Shown: positions 11,378 to 24,299, counted from the first letter of the stretch. The stretch is 64,000 nt of DNA from Panaeolus papilionaceus (GCA_015501605.1 JADNRZ010000033.1:1-64000); one strand, 5' to 3'. Program-made: numbers and translations. The notes: generated by a model from the sequence alone, not told the origin.

Positions 11378-12256
11378 TACCCCTTCAAGATTGGTTCTTA
11401 GGGAAGAGATAAGTGAAGGACGTGTTACAGCGTTAAAATCTTTTAAAGCACTCTGAAATTGTTTTTAGAGGGCGAAGTGGTGACGCATAAGGAGGGAATT
11501 TTGCTTTATATTTACCAGTCCCCTATCACGTTTTCTCGCACTACATCTCTCAGCGTCACCTGGAATGTTGTCTCTGTCGCCTCTTCGTCTCTGTCCACCT
11601 CATCTCTCTGGACTCCACTTAGGCTAGAAATTCACTGACTTCAATTCATCATTGGCTTATTCCGTGACCTGTGTTGCTCGATATCGACCATCGACATTGT
11701 CGCCTCCACCCAGGAAACAATTCGATTCAACTCAAGGTTCACTCTTCCCCAAGTACGAACCAATGACGTCAGTGAAGAATAGCAAGAATCACGGAAATAA
11801 AGAGCATCGATCTCTAACAGGGTGTGTGAACGAAGAGAAGACATATTCAGATGAATCGCTTGCAGCCAGGGAGTTATGTTCAAGGCGGGAGGTGGCTGGG
11901 ACGACCTGACTCTTAAGTGGGAGATTGTTTGTCGGTATTTGAACTCCCCATTGACATCAGGCCGTCAACCCAACAGGGTTTGTCCCAAACCATCGTGATT
12001 GTCGCGCTGCACCTGGGTTGAACCAAACCATCATGCTTGAATGATGGCTATTGCTTGTCACCTCGTTCTTTCTATCTTTTTTACTTTTGAATTTATCATT
12101 CACGGTCGACTGTGGACGAAGGAATGCCTCAGAAGCGGCTGTAGGTTGAAGTGGGTTGGATGGGTTGATTGCTAGGTGTCCTGGTCAACCTACGTCCGTC
12201 ACAGTGTCGGGGATGATGTACATTCTGGAATTTCAAATGGCTTAGTATAGTTTTAT
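11378..12256 (+). repeat. Plus-strand module of unit 1, blocks D-H
   Basis: Homologous to 20810-21653, 36640-37471, 42200-43014 and 51060-51927. Landmarks are AGCGCTCTGAAAGAGCTTTC-like sequence, TCTCTGGACTCCACTTAGGC, CAATGACGTCAGTGAAGAAT (a CRE-like TGACGTCA core) and AACCCAACAGGGTTTGTCCC. No frame is kept open among the copies. May be the 5' part of a plus-strand transcript. Confidence 0.45.
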
Positions 12257-12315
12257 GTGAGTACTATGATCTCCTTCTTTTACCTTCCCTGCTAACCTAT
12301 ACCCGTCATTTTCAG
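12257..12315 (+). other. Conserved intron-like segment I1, unit 1
   Basis: Starts GTGAGTAC, contains GCTAACC as a branch-point candidate and ends TCATTTTCAG; 59 nt. Six other copies occur at 21654-21712, 37472-37531, 43015-43073, 51928-51986, 29456-29518 and 56770-56832, all keeping the donor, a CTAAC/CTGAC-like stretch (eroded to CTAATCC in unit 2) and the TTTTCAG acceptor. It has all signs of a real fungal intron, so the strand around it is probably transcribed and spliced. Confidence 0.6.
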
Positions 12316-13940
12316 TGTATTTCTTTCGCACAATCTCATATTTTTTTTTTCTCAATGAACTGATTGACCACCGATCTCATTATCGTCGCTAAGGTCGTGC
12401 ACTTTTAACGAAGGGAACGTTTTTCCAGTGCTTATGCACTCATCAACAGGGTGAAATAGGAACAAGCACCCATAGAGATTGTCGAGAAACACGCACGCCC
12501 GATTTGTCCTTGACCTATTTATCGACTTTTCCTTGTTGACTTTTCGTACTTGATCTTCTCAATCTGAAATCAATCCCGAAGTTTTAGGTCACCTTCCACC
12601 ACGTCCACCACCACTCTTGCAAAACACAATTTATCACCCAACACAATGTGACGAGTTTGGCCCTGTGCGTCCCTCAGACATTGGTTTGTCAAGACTCAAA
12701 ACGAGGTATGTCTGTTTTGTCCTCGTTTTATGTGTGATAATACTGACGATACATAGATGGGTCATCTGCATGCACTCTAAACCTGGTCTTGTCGTTCCCT
12801 CATGTCTGTGTCGGAATGCGATAAGAATTTTTTTTGCATTGGGTCGGGGGTTATCTTTTGATGAGAAAAGCAAACGAGTGGGAAAGCATAGTGAGGGTGT
12901 GGGGATGGTGTTGTCTTTACAGGAAGGACCAGAAGTTGAAGGCCATGGGCAGTAAGTGTTGTTCATCAGCCGCGTTCCAAATCCCAGTAGACGTCGACTC
13001 ATCTATTCAATTCCAGCGTCGCCAGTTCAATCCACATCCACTCTGTAACCCCTGACTTGTCGGTCTCCCTCTTCATTCTATGACCGCGGCTGGATATACC
13101 TCAACTCACTCCTGTCGGCGCGAGCATCCTACCACCAATGCGGTTCTATCACCCCCTACGTCGTTCAGTCTGGATTCATAGCACAGAGATGGCTCCATCC
13201 GCTCTCCCGTACCTCCCATTGACCCATCTCGGCCTCCCTTCGCTCATTCTCCTCCTCCTACCCCTACCATTTCCACAATGTCCCCCAGTGCCATTTTCCC
13301 GATGAAAACCTGGTTCCATCATATCGCTCAGGTGTTGTCTCCATCCGCTAACACCCGCCGGGGTTGCTGTTCCCGCCCTGGTCAACCCAACAGTTCAACA
13401 CTCTGCTTTCAGTCACTCCGCTCAAAGTCTTCACGCCGTCGTCCTGCGCTCGGTCCAGGCAGGTTAGGGATGGTGAAACATCAGGTTGTGGAGGGGGAGG
13501 AAACGGAATAGGAAGGTGCGGGTCCGGGGAGACCTCGGCCATCCAGCGACGTGGACACACCGACACATTGACTCCTAAGTCAAGACAGAGTCCAGCGATG
13601 GACCTCACTTCTCCTGTAACACGTCCCTCAATATTGTACGCTGCTATTATGGGGTGTTTGTTAGGACCAGGTGTCGTTGATGATCCAGGAATCGTTGTTG
13701 TTGAATGGCGTCGGAGTGTTGGGTGGGGTTGAGGTGACAAGAATAGAGAGGCGATATTTTGAGTCGCGTCGGGGTAGGATTGGCGGTGGGAATGGGGATG
13801 AAAGGCAGGATGAGATGAAGGGGGATATAAATGCTGTGGCTGAGGGGGAAGAGAAGGGGATACAGGTGGGGAATGATGGGATTAGCGACCCAGCGTTCAA
13901 TACAATAGTCGCTTCAAGTGGTTGAGGCAAAACATTTTCT
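12316..13940 (+). repeat. Plus-strand module of unit 1, blocks J-K
   Basis: Homologous to 22000-23322, 37850-39137, 43400-44658, 52330-53613 and, more distantly, 29870-31180 and 57180-58500. A second intron-like piece begins at GAGGTATGTCTG (12709) and ends GATACATAG (about 12762). The end of the block (13600-13920) contains a motif whose translation (MDLTSPVTRPS..., YAA...GVVDDPGIVVVEWRRS) resembles that of block P further on, but indels break the frame in most copies. No function recognised. Confidence 0.45.
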
Positions 13941-13990
13941 GTGAGTAACACGACTCGACACATCTTCACTTATACTCACTTCCACTCCAG
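13941..13990 (+). other. Conserved intron-like segment I3, unit 1
   Basis: GTGAGTAACACG ... CTTCCACTCCAG, 50 nt. Equivalent segments start at 23323 (GTAAGTAA), 39138, 44659, 53614, about 31183 and about 58503; those in units 2-4 end in CTCCAG. Conservation of both borders in diverged copies supports splicing of a plus-strand transcript. Confidence 0.5.
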
Positions 13991-15749
13991 ATTCCGTGAC
14001 TTGATCACCAGAAAGCAAAAACGCCCTCGTTTTCTTCATTACCTGTCTTCCCTACACAATGGCCGCCTGAAGATTGTTATTCAAGTTATCACATTACCAC
14101 TTTGGTTCGCCGAAAGCGCATTTAGCTCGTCAGGAGTATTGCAGTCATTGATTACCACTCATCAGGACGACGAGAGTGGCCTATCATGAAAGTATCACCA
14201 CCATCACAGGATACAGCAACGCAATCACTGACACGTCATCAAGCAACATCGTCGTGGTCTCCTGCATCCCTCTACCACCATCACTCATTCACGTCCTTCA
14301 TCCCGCTGCCGTCGCTGCGATCATCCTACCACCCGTTTCCATCGCTCCCCGGCACCTGCGTGTTCATCTTCAATTGGCGATTCATACGCCACCAAGACGA
14401 GAAGTGAGATTTGCTTTCTTTCTCCACCCTTTGAACGGTGTCGGCATTGACGATGTACCAGAAACACGCCAAGCGCTACCACTGCTACAAACGGACTACT
14501 GACTCTTTGGCGTTTTGCGATAGAGGTGTGGCGGAGCAACGAGCGACGGAGGTGGATTGTGAGGAAGTTGAGAGTTTTATCGCGTTGGAAAGGAGGGAGA
14601 GTTGTCAAGGATGTACCATAGGTATCGCTCATTAATTTCCTTCCAAATCTCACCAGACCTCAGCGGACCTGATATTCATCCCTAGCGTCGTTAGCTGTAT
14701 CCTTATCGAGTCGCTTCGACACACTCAACGTTTTCGCTCCCTTCACCCCCTCTGCTCTCATGCCCAGGTGCCATCAGCTCTCATCATCTCGTCGCCTTGG
14801 TTCGCTTGGAGTATCCACAATTGGCAATAATCACCACTCACCCGTACGAAGAAAGTGTCCTATCATGAACGCATCACTGGCGATAGCGACCCAATGACTG
14901 ACACGCAATCAAGCGACGCTATTGATTCACTCATTCCTCTCCGATTGTCCTGGGAGCACATCCTTCAATGCACTGTTATCGACGCGAATACCCTACTTCC
15001 AAGCTACTTCCATCGAATGTGCTTTACTTCACCCCAGCGCGCCCCAAAGGATCCCTCATCCCTTATCTCCTTACATCTCTACCATCTCCACAACGCCGCC
15101 CAAATAAACGCTTCTTTATTTTTTCGCTCATATCGCTCACATCTGCTCATTAGAATTGAGTTGGGACCTATCCGGAATATGTTCCGTCTGGTCAACTCAA
15201 CGGCCCAACGATCACCACTCAGCTCTCCCAATTAAATTCCGGCGCATTTAGGCTACTTTTCTTCTTATGGCTCAGGGGGTAGAAGTGGTATACGGCCAGG
15301 TTGTTGGGTTACGACACAAAAGAGGAAACTGATGGTGTGAGGAGGCAGCCGACATAGACACAACACTTTGGCTCATACGCCAACTCTGGCGATAACGATG
15401 GTCGTCTCCCTTCCCGTATCACCTACCTTAACATCTTACGCTGCTTTTCATGGCATTTTGGTGGTCCTGGGTGTCGCTGATGCGCCGGTAAACGTCTTTG
15501 TTGGACGTTGTCGGAGTATCGCGTGGGATTGGGATTACAGAGAGGAAAGTGCGATATTTCATGTGTTGAGTCACGTTTGGCTAGGATTGGTGGTTGGGGA
15601 TGATAGAAAGATGGGCGGAATGAGAGAGGCCGACGTGGAGAGCGTAGTTGGGAAGGATGGAGGTGAGGAGGTGAAGGTGGATGCTGCTGGAACGCCGTAC
15701 CAGTCTTCAATGCAACAGGCGTTTCAAGTGGTCGGGGTTAGATACTTTT
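13991..15749 (+). repeat. Plus-strand module of unit 1, blocks L-P
   Basis: Contains two internal relatives of one sub-module: CCTATCATGAAAGTATCACC (14180) and CCTATCATGAACGCATCACT (14858), each followed by ACTGACACG and a CATCCC/CATTCC stretch. Block P (15380-15749) repeats the theme of block K: TCTTACGCTGCTTTTCATGG, GTCGCTGATGCGCCGG. P is matched at 24690-25030, 46110-46470 and 54990-55340, with a partly shared frame (GREEVVGKEEDxG, SDIPAFNTTD in units 2 and 4). Coding is possible but not shown. Confidence 0.4.
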
Positions 15750-15805
15750 GTGAGTAAAAGTTGACCGATATGTGATTATGAGTTTGCGTTCTAACCGATT
15801 ATCAG
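15750..15805 (+). other. Conserved intron-like segment I5, unit 1
   Basis: GTGAGTAAAAG ... TTCTAACCGATTATCAG, 56 nt, with a perfect CTAAC branch point. The unit 4 copy is 55348-55403. The unit 2 copy (25036 on) has lost its acceptor: CAG has become CAC near 25090. Confidence 0.5.
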
Positions 15806-17763
15806 TAATTTTAATAGACTCATTTTATTTATATCAGTTTTTGGGATGAAATCCCTGCTTGACTCACGTTGGGACGTTGTGGCCGACGGCAACTGTGCAT
15901 AATATTGCTTCAATCTCAAGTGTTAGCCGACCTGCCAGTGGATCATCAGGAGATGCTTGTGTGGGAGGACGTAACAAGAATCGAACCCAAAGCTTTCATT
16001 TTGCATTCTTATTCATTTCAAGGGCGACACTCGTCTCTCTCAGTACCCCCATTTTTTATCACGCCAGTACAAAGACCCGAGCACAGAAGATGACCTGGTC
16101 ACCACCAACGGCAACACGTAGACTGATACCATCATCCAGCTCTGTCGTCGATTGAGTTCAAGAATAGATTCAATGACGTAGGGGCCACTGGATAGTCGGA
16201 TAACGCTGACACCCGTGCTTGTGATGAGCATTTCAGCTTAAGACAAAAGTCAACTCGCACTCAGAGAGTGGTCGCCAACAGAGCAAGCTGCTGCTAAACA
16301 TGGGAAAATTGGTGCCAGTGTTTTAATTGATGGTAAAGGGAACCCGTCCATCAAACCAGGTTGATCCCAAACCACCATCATCGTTGTGCTTACTCTTGTT
16401 ACTCTGAGCTGAACAACCGTCGTCTATCTTTTCATTCCTCTCTCTTCTTCGCTCTCACTTTCTATGTTTTTTTCCTCGAGGATTAAATACTGTTCTTTTA
16501 ACGAAGCTACTGTGGGCTGAGTCGTCTATCGGCTCACTTAGGGATAAGAGCTGGCTCTGACTGATGTTGACCAGTTCCAAATAGATAAAAGTGGGTATAA
16601 GTTTATGCTGGCACTTTCTGGACCGGCCTGACTCACAAACCTTTTCGGTGTATTTAGATACAATAATACTATTCGTTTGAACACCGTCCATGACCGGCAC
16701 TCTCAAGCTCCACGACAGAGCCATTGCCCCAACCCAGCTTAAACACCAATTCCGCTGTCTACTCTCGTGATTCGCGTTACATGACTATAAAACTCTCATT
16801 GAATTTGCATCTAGAATAACTTTGAGGCCTGGGGGATTGCTGGGAGTATGTGGATGCAAGTACAGTTACAATGGGATTCACCAGCTCAATTTGCCTATCG
16901 TCAATGTGATACTGCTCTCTGGTCTTGCTGGATGATTGAGTTCATATTTTATCGTTCTTAGTCGCCACTCAGGATTGTGAGTGTCGGGATAGCGTTGTTG
17001 TAGCAGGGAGATGACCCTGCCTGCACATGAGTGGATGTCGTAGAGCTTAGACTGTAAGCTTCATGTATTTCTCTTATTATCAATCACTGCGAATCTCATT
17101 AAAACTAACCTCTCATTCACTTCCAGTGTCGCCAGTTAAATCCACCTCCAGCTGTATAACCAATGGCTTAAAATAATCACAGCCAATGCCCCTGTTTTCT
17201 TCCACATCTGCACATTCGCTACACTGCACTACAGGGTGTCACCTCCTAAAGGTAAACTTGTTGCCTCACCGCCTTTTACTTTCTGGGACTACGTGGAATT
17301 GATGCTGATTGGCGACAAGACAGAGCAACCATGAACATATCACTGGCGACAGCACTGGAACGACTGACATGCCATCTAGTTCCTCATCTCTCCACGAACA
17401 TTGTGGGACCTGTGCTTCGATTCACTCATTGTCGCCACAACTATCCACTAGAGCAAATGGCTGCAGAGCGGCATTTCTCTTGCTTGCGGATAAAACTTAA
17501 CATGATTTATAATACTCAAATAAATATGATTGAGAAAATAAAAAGAGGAAACAAAACACGAGGAATATGAATGAAGAAGCAAAGAAGCAAAGCTACAGAG
17601 CACTGAGCAGTAGAGTGTACAAAAGATGAACACAGCAAGGACAGGTTAGCAAATGAACCAGAAGGAAACTACACAATTAAAACAAGGGGTTGGAAAATGA
17701 TCAGGAGGGATGCATACAAAAATCAACACACAAACAAGATGAAAAACTAAATGATCATGACAT
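15806..17763. repeat. Distal part of unit 1, no gene seen
   Basis: Shared in part with 46500-47980 (for example GATGACGTAGG..., CAAACTCGCACTCAGA, TTGAGGATTAAATACT). It contains a diverged copy of the GGTTGATCCCAAACCACCATCA landmark at about 16360. From 17500 on it is AT-rich and forms the 3' flank of GTPase copy 2. No convincing reading frame. Confidence 0.35.
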
Positions 17764-19291
17764 CTACTTCTTGAATAGCTTTTTCAAAGGAGAGACAACA
17801 CCCTTGAGGCGAGCTATATAGAATGACCTATTGGAAGGGGATGGAGAAGGAGGTGAGTGTGGGTGTGATTGAAGGAGCCATGAGGTTGAAGCTATTGTCT
17901 GTGGATCTGGCAAGGCATAAAGGATATTTGATAAGGATGGTTCTTGAGCTTGATTTTGAATGGTTGATGGAATTGGGGAAGTGGAGGGAAGTGAGGTTTG
18001 GTCCAAAACCAGGTCGTTAGGCACTGGTGATGATGTGTTTGGTGGAAGAGTTGCCCATGGCCAAGGTGATGAGCATGCAGTTGGATTGGCATTATACTGC
18101 ACATCCAAAAAGGACTCTAGGGCTACCAGCCCATTGGGTCCAATGGCACCAAGGTCATCCAAGAATGACTTTAGGGCAGCTAACACCACTTTCTCGTCCC
18201 TGAGAACTACCTCAAGAAGAAGGGGATCTTCTCTTCCAGGAGTGGTTGCATTTTGTTTGTCTTCTGCAAGTATGAGAAGTTGTTGTTGAGAGTTGCTGAT
18301 ACGCCCAAGGAGGTTGTCATGCATGAGGGATTGGTACTTGGGACCTATGCTCTGGGATTGGCCTTTATGATGATACCATCCATTACCAAGGCTGTCTAGG
18401 ATTGACAGTGCAGAGTCATGGGAAAACTCAAACTTAGTGACATTGATGGGAAGTGTATCAGATCCCTATTGATATATAAATCACATTTTCATGGTAGAAA
18501 TGTAAACCACCTACCCTAAATATTTTACTTGTCAAATCACTAAGCCGACACTTAGCATCCTCCATCTTCTTGGAGGATGAGATGTGATTCCACATTGTAG
18601 TTACCACAGTCATTCCATTAGCTTTGAATGACTCTGCAAATGCTTTGGCAAGCTTGACTGCATCCCGTTTTGAGCCTCCAATCCGTATGTCAGTGATGGG
18701 TTGGAAGTAAAAGATGTGTACAATGACTGTTGCAGCAGATTGACTAACAAGAAGCACCATTGAGAATTAGGTCATTGTCAATGGAGTTGTTGAGCAACTA
18801 AAAACATACCGCAAATGATCCAATTTCTCCATGATCATTTTTGTTATTTGGCTTTCAGACAACTTGGTGTCAAGAAAGCCAGGGGTATCTACCACTAAAA
18901 AAGGCCAACTGTTGACAGTCAAATTGACTGCTTGATAGCAGACAATCTCCTGTGTGACACTTTCAAGTGAATCCTTTGAAATATCTAGTTTCTGATCAGG
19001 CAAGAATGACTCGATGAACTGGGGGGACAAAGCCATTGTTTTAAGGTGGGAGTACACAAAGTCAATGTAGTGAAATTAGACTTACAGCACTCTTCCCGGA
19101 GCCAGTTGGGCCCATGAGACTAGAGAACAAGAATTGTTATGAGCCTTGCTACTCAATATGACTGGAATTATAAATAGGACATACAGATAAACCATGATAT
19201 GTTCTCCTTTAATGTCTTTGGGAGTCACAGGGACAACATTTAATGTACCGTTGATTTTGAGCCATTGATATTCTTTTCTGGTGTTTGACAT
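17764..19291 (-). CDS. AIG1/GIMAP-like P-loop GTPase, copy 2 (five exons, longest tail)
   Basis: Exons: 19185-19291, 19086-19119, 18810-19018, 18515-18743, 17764-18465; 1,281 nt, 426 residues, all in frame. P-loop GPTGSGKS, VVDTPGFLDT, ITDIRIGGS and VVTTMW are present. Start MSNTRKEY has no upstream in-frame alternative like the other copies. The C-terminal region is longer than in copy 1: after LKSFLDDL there is a second related stretch (GLVALESFLDVQY), then a long Ser/Pro/Gln linker and the basic end RLKGVVSPLKKLFKK. It is the most diverged copy in sequence, and its upstream region has lost the GATA-type site. The encoded protein should bind GTP; no partner can be named. Confidence 0.85.
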
Positions 19292-20089
19292 TGTGATTTC
19301 GAAAGATATGGGATGCGAGAAGATAGTTCTGGTTCAATATTGAGTGATGTTGGTGCAATTCTTCCAGCCGCAGTGCGTGTATTGCTGTCAACATGCCCAT
19401 TCCATCTCATCAGACATCGATTGGACAAGAATAACATCCAGGTGACCGGCGTGTGTCAGCTGCCAGTGAGTCCGATACCGATACCGATGTTCGATGTTCC
19501 CTTTGGTGTCGACCTTGACCGATATTTCTTTCATACCACCTCACAGTTCACCCATTGTGCACGAAGATTGGGTTTAAAATACAGGTGGGTTGTAACATAC
19601 AGGAACTATGATTTGAGGCGAGCATCAGCGGAGTTATAAATGAAACTGTAAAAGGAACAGAATTGAGAGTAATTGTGATCGTTGGTCATCGTAGTCAATT
19701 GAACGATGATTTATGTAGTGTTGCTGTTGATGAATTTAAAGTCCAAAAGGACTAAGTAATGATATGTGTTAAATCCAGATAGCCTCTATCCATTCGCTTT
19801 GAAGTCCTTTGGAATCTGAAAATTAGTCGAACGAAGTACTAGGTAGGTAATGGTAAGAAATTTTACAATGACTAGAAACGGCTTCACAACTCATAATATC
19901 TGGGGATTCTGCAAGACTTGAAAAACGCCATCGAGCGTGACCCACGCACTTGCCTCATCACCTTGACTTGACATAGGACGCAGGCTGCGAAGATGCACCG
20001 GTTCTTTCGCATCTTGATACAAGTATTATTTTAAGCGGCCAACAGAGGACAGGATTGGGTTAGGTGGTCTATATTTTCCTTGGTCACCC
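19292..20089. repeat. Upstream region of GTPase copy 2 (block B)
   Basis: Diverged copy of the region before copy 1: GTTCTGGTTCAATATTGAG, then GTGTATTGCTGTCAACATGCC. Probably contains the promoter of the minus-strand gene. No gene seen. Confidence 0.4.
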
Positions 20090-20560
20090 AGCGTGAGACG
20101 CGTTGGTTGTGGTGTTGGTCAAACCTCAAGCCAACTGTGTGTTTTCCCCACACAAGCACTCCGATTGCGTGTTTCCTGTCACCTTTCTCCCCTCTGTTTC
20201 CACGACACCAGGCTACTGTTGTGTCCCGGCGCATTACTCACCTATCATCACCGACCTCGCGATATTGCTCGTCCGCCATACAGGATCCCTATCTCCAACT
20301 GTACCAAGGTGGGAGCCCAGCACTTTGCACCCAGCCTTTCATTTCAACCCGTTCACGCTGCCGTACTCCATATGAATCATGGATAGTAGAAGTGATGAAA
20401 GATAGGAATTGGAAGAAAAGAGGGGTACTGTACCACGACCGGGTGACCTTGGTGATTGGGCAATGTGAACTTGAGCCGCTTCGGCCCATCCTCTCGTAAG
20501 ACTTACCTTAACTTTTTACGCTACCTTTCATGGTCCCGCTCAGGTTACTAATTTAGCACT
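20090..20560 (+). repeat. Conserved block C, copy 2 of 6
   Basis: Matches 8800-9240. A deletion at GTGTCC(CC)GGCG shifts the frame that is open in other copies, so this copy cannot encode the same peptide. Confidence 0.5.
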
Positions 20561-23500
20561 CTGGTGGGTAGCTCAAAAGGTCCCATGTAAAGCGCGCCGG
20601 GTTTAATTAAAGTTGGCCGTGAGGGTGAAAATATGTCGATTGATACGGAGCATGCACAGGATTGTCTGAGGAAAGGGGGGCGTCGATATACATTTCGTTA
20701 AAAAATCGTGTGCGTGCGCTGGGGTTAGTGGTGTGGGATGAAGATGTGATTAGGAAGGAATACCTCAGAGAGGTGGCGATACCCCTTGAAGATGGGTTCT
20801 TGGCCGGGAGAGAAACAAGTGAAGGACGCGTTAGAGAGCTAAAGTCTTTTAAAGCGCTCTGAAAGAGCTTTCCGAGGGGATCGTGGTGAAGCATAAGGGG
20901 GGAATTTTTGCTTCTTCATTACCAGTACTCCATCGTGTTTTCTCGGATTACATTTCTCACTGTCGAGGCTGCCGCTGATCTAGACCATCGTCTCTGTCGC
21001 CTTTCGTATCTGTCCGCCTCATCTCTCTGGACTCCACTGAGGCTAGAAATTCACTCACTTCAATCCATTATTGGTAAATTCCGTCACCTGTTTTGCCTGA
21101 TATGGAGTATTGACATCGTCGCCGCCACCCAGTAATACAATCCGATTCAGCTCACTCTTCGTCAAGTACGAACCAATGACGTCAGTGAAAATAGAAATCA
21201 CGCGAATAAAAAACATCGAGCTCAGACTGGCAAGGGGTATATGAACGAACAGAAGGCATGTTCAGATGAATTGGTCGTAGCCGGGTGTTATATTGAAGGC
21301 GGGGAGGCAGCTGGCCCGACTTGACTCTCAAGTGCGAGATTGTTTGTCGGTGTTTGAACTCATCATTGACATCAAGCCGTCAACCTAACAGAGTTTGTCC
21401 CAAACCATCAGGGGCCTCGCGCTGTACATGAGTAGAATGGTTGCTATCCTCGTCACCTCATTCTTTCTATCTTTTTACTTCTGAATTTGTTGTTCACGGT
21501 CGAATGTGAACGAAGGAACGCCTCAGAAGCGGCTGTAGGTTGAAGTGGGTTGGATGGGTTGACTGCTAGGCGTCCTGGTCGGCCTATGTCAGTCACAGTG
21601 TCGGGGATGATGATGTGCATTCTGGAATTTCAAATGGCTAAGTATAGCTTTATGTGAGTACCATCAGGTCGTTGTTTTACCTTCCCAGCTAATCCAGACT
21701 CGTCATTTTCAGTGTATTTCTATGGCCCAATCTCATCCTTTTTTCATCAATGAACTGGTTGATCACTGATCTCGTCATCGTCGCTAAGGTTGTCCTCTGG
21801 TAGCCGGGCAGGGACTTTTTCAGAGGTTTTGCGCGAATCAACAGGGTAAAATGGGAACATGTACTCACGAGGATTGTTAAGAGAACACGCACGCCTTGTT
21901 TTTCATACCACCCCTTCAAAGCTTTGCCTAATCGCTAAGTTTCAGATCACATTCCAATACATCCACCATGCGCGCTCTCTTTATCCAGCATTTACCACCC
22001 AACACGACGAGAAGGGCTTCAGTCCTACGTGTCGCTCGGCCAACGGTATATCAAAACAAGGTATGTCGGCCGCCTCCTCACGTCATACCTGGCGATACTG
22101 ACAAAACAAGTTTTCTGCATGCATCATGGATCTGGTCTCGTCGTTCCGCGGATGCTTGTTTTTAAATCAACTTCTACTCTGTACGCCCTGGCTTCAACGG
22201 TCTGGTTTTCTCCCCTATGCACTACGAATAAAGGAAGTGACACAATGACTGATGACTCGTCAAACACCGCTGTTGGTCTCACTCATCCCTCTGGGATTGT
22301 GCCGGGACCACCTCCTCAACATACTCCCGTTGGCAGGAGCATCCCACCACCCATTCATCACCATCACTCCTGCGCCATTCATTCTGAATTTCATCCTCAT
22401 CCACCCTCCATCACCTCCAACGACCCCTCTAAGGTTTCCGTTGCTTATTCTCCTCGTTAACCTACCTCTACAGTTTCCACAACGCCACCCAGTTCTAGCT
22501 TCCGCTTCCGTCGTCATATCACTCACGTATCATCGCCACCGTTCTCCCTTTTATGCTCAGAAGAAGCACATAATCACCTATCACCCGCGTGGTTGCCGTC
22601 GCCGCCCTGTTCAACCCGATAATTTAAGACCCGCCTTCAGCCACTCTGTTCAACCTTTTCACTCCGCAGAGTAGGGGTAATGACAGGCTGCCTGTGAATG
22701 GGAGGAAACGAAAATGGAAGGTGCCGGTGTGAGGAGAGCTCTGCCATCGGGCGACCTGGAGGCCAGCTCTTTGGCTCATAAGTCAAGTCAGAGCCTAGCA
22801 ATGGACCTCACTTTTTCTATAACACCTCCCTCGACATCCTACGCTGCTTTTCATGGTCATTTTCTCGCTCTAACTGTCGTCGTTGCGGCAGGAAATGTTG
22901 TTGGACCCTGACCATCGGGCGACATGGACACGCGGATACTTTAGCCCATAAGTCAAGTCAGGCAGCAACAATGGCCCCCACTCCTCCCATAGCACGACCC
23001 TCAGCACCTTATGATGCTTTTAAGGGTCATTTGCTGGGTCTAGGTGTCACCGATGCCTCAGGAAACGTCGTTGTTGAATGTCGTCGGAGTTTGGGTGGGG
23101 TTGGGGTTACAGGGAGGGAGGGGCGATATTTGGATGTCGAGTCGCGTATGGGTAGGATTGGCGGTTAGTATGGGGTGACAACAAGAATGAGATGAAGGGG
23201 GATATGAAGGATGTGGTTGAGAAAGCGGAGGACGAGGGGATGAATGTAGGGAATGATAGGAGCAGCGACCCACCATTCAATACTACAATGGTCGTTTCAA
23301 GTGGTTGGGGCAAAATATTTTTGTAAGTAATACGACTCCACGCAGCATCGTCGTGTATACTAACTTCCGCTCCAGATCCAGTGACTTGATCACCCAAAAC
23401 GCCCTCGTTTTCCTTATCAACTCTGTTCCCTGCACAGTTGCCGCCTGAATATGACATCCGAGTCATCACCTCACCACTTTGGTTGGCTGAAAGCGCATAT

Positions 23501-24299
23501 ACCCCACCAGGAGTGTCGCAATCGTTGATTTCCACTCACCACTACGACAACGGTGGCCTATCGTGAAGGTATCACCACCACCACAGGCTCCAGCAACGCA
23601 ATGACTTACACATCAAGCGACGTCGTTGTTGATCTCCACTAATCCACGTCCTTCATCCCGCTGCCGGTGCTGCGGTCATCCTACCCCCTATTTCCATTGC
23701 TCCCTGGCACCTCCGTGTTCATCTTCCATTGGCGATTCATACGCTACCGAGACGAGAAGTGAGATTTGCTTTCTTTCTCCACCTTTTGAAGGGTGTAGGC
23801 ATTGACGATGCAATAGAAAGATTCCAAGCGCTACCACTGGTACAAACACGCACGACTTTATATCTCAATTCTGCAGGGATTTATATTGGACTACAGCGGA
23901 GAAAGCTCGGGTTGAAACGAGTCTTTGGCGTTTTGCGAGAGAGGTGTGGTGGAGCAACGGGTGAGAGAGGCGGATTGTGAGGATGTTGGGAGTGTTATCG
24001 CGATGGGAAGGAGGGAGAGTCGTAAAGGATGTACCACAGGTATTACTCATTAATTTCCTTCCAAATCTCACCAGACCTCAGCTGACCTGATATTCATCCC
24101 TAGCGTCGTCAAATGTATTCTTAACTAGTCACTTAGACGCACCCAACGTTTTCACTCCCTTCAGCCTCTTTCCCCTCATCTCCAGGTGCCACCGGTTCCC
24201 GTCGCCTTAGTCGGCCAAGAACACATTTGGTGCTTTGGGAGTACCCACAATCAATAATCACGACTCACCAGTACGACGAGAGCGGCCTATCATGAACAT
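20561..24299 (+). repeat. Plus-strand module of unit 2, blocks D-N
   Basis: Same order as unit 1 but without the 1.88-kb TIR element: the D-F junction GGCGATACCCCTTG near 20780 is the empty target. Intron-like I1 is 21654-21712 and I3 is 23323-23375. The K sub-module is doubled (22800-22910 and 22970-23260). Most similar to unit 4 (50800-54600). No conserved long frame. Confidence 0.45.

Noticed and set aside
13941..13990. Annotating the plus-strand modules as ordinary protein-coding genes
   Set aside because: Splice signals are convincing, but no frame joins across them without stops in more than one copy; they are therefore listed as repeats with intron-like segments.
15970..15995. Possible tRNA B-box (GGGTTCGATTC on the minus strand)
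   Set aside because: The flanking bases cannot form a T stem, and no matching A-box or acceptor stem was found.
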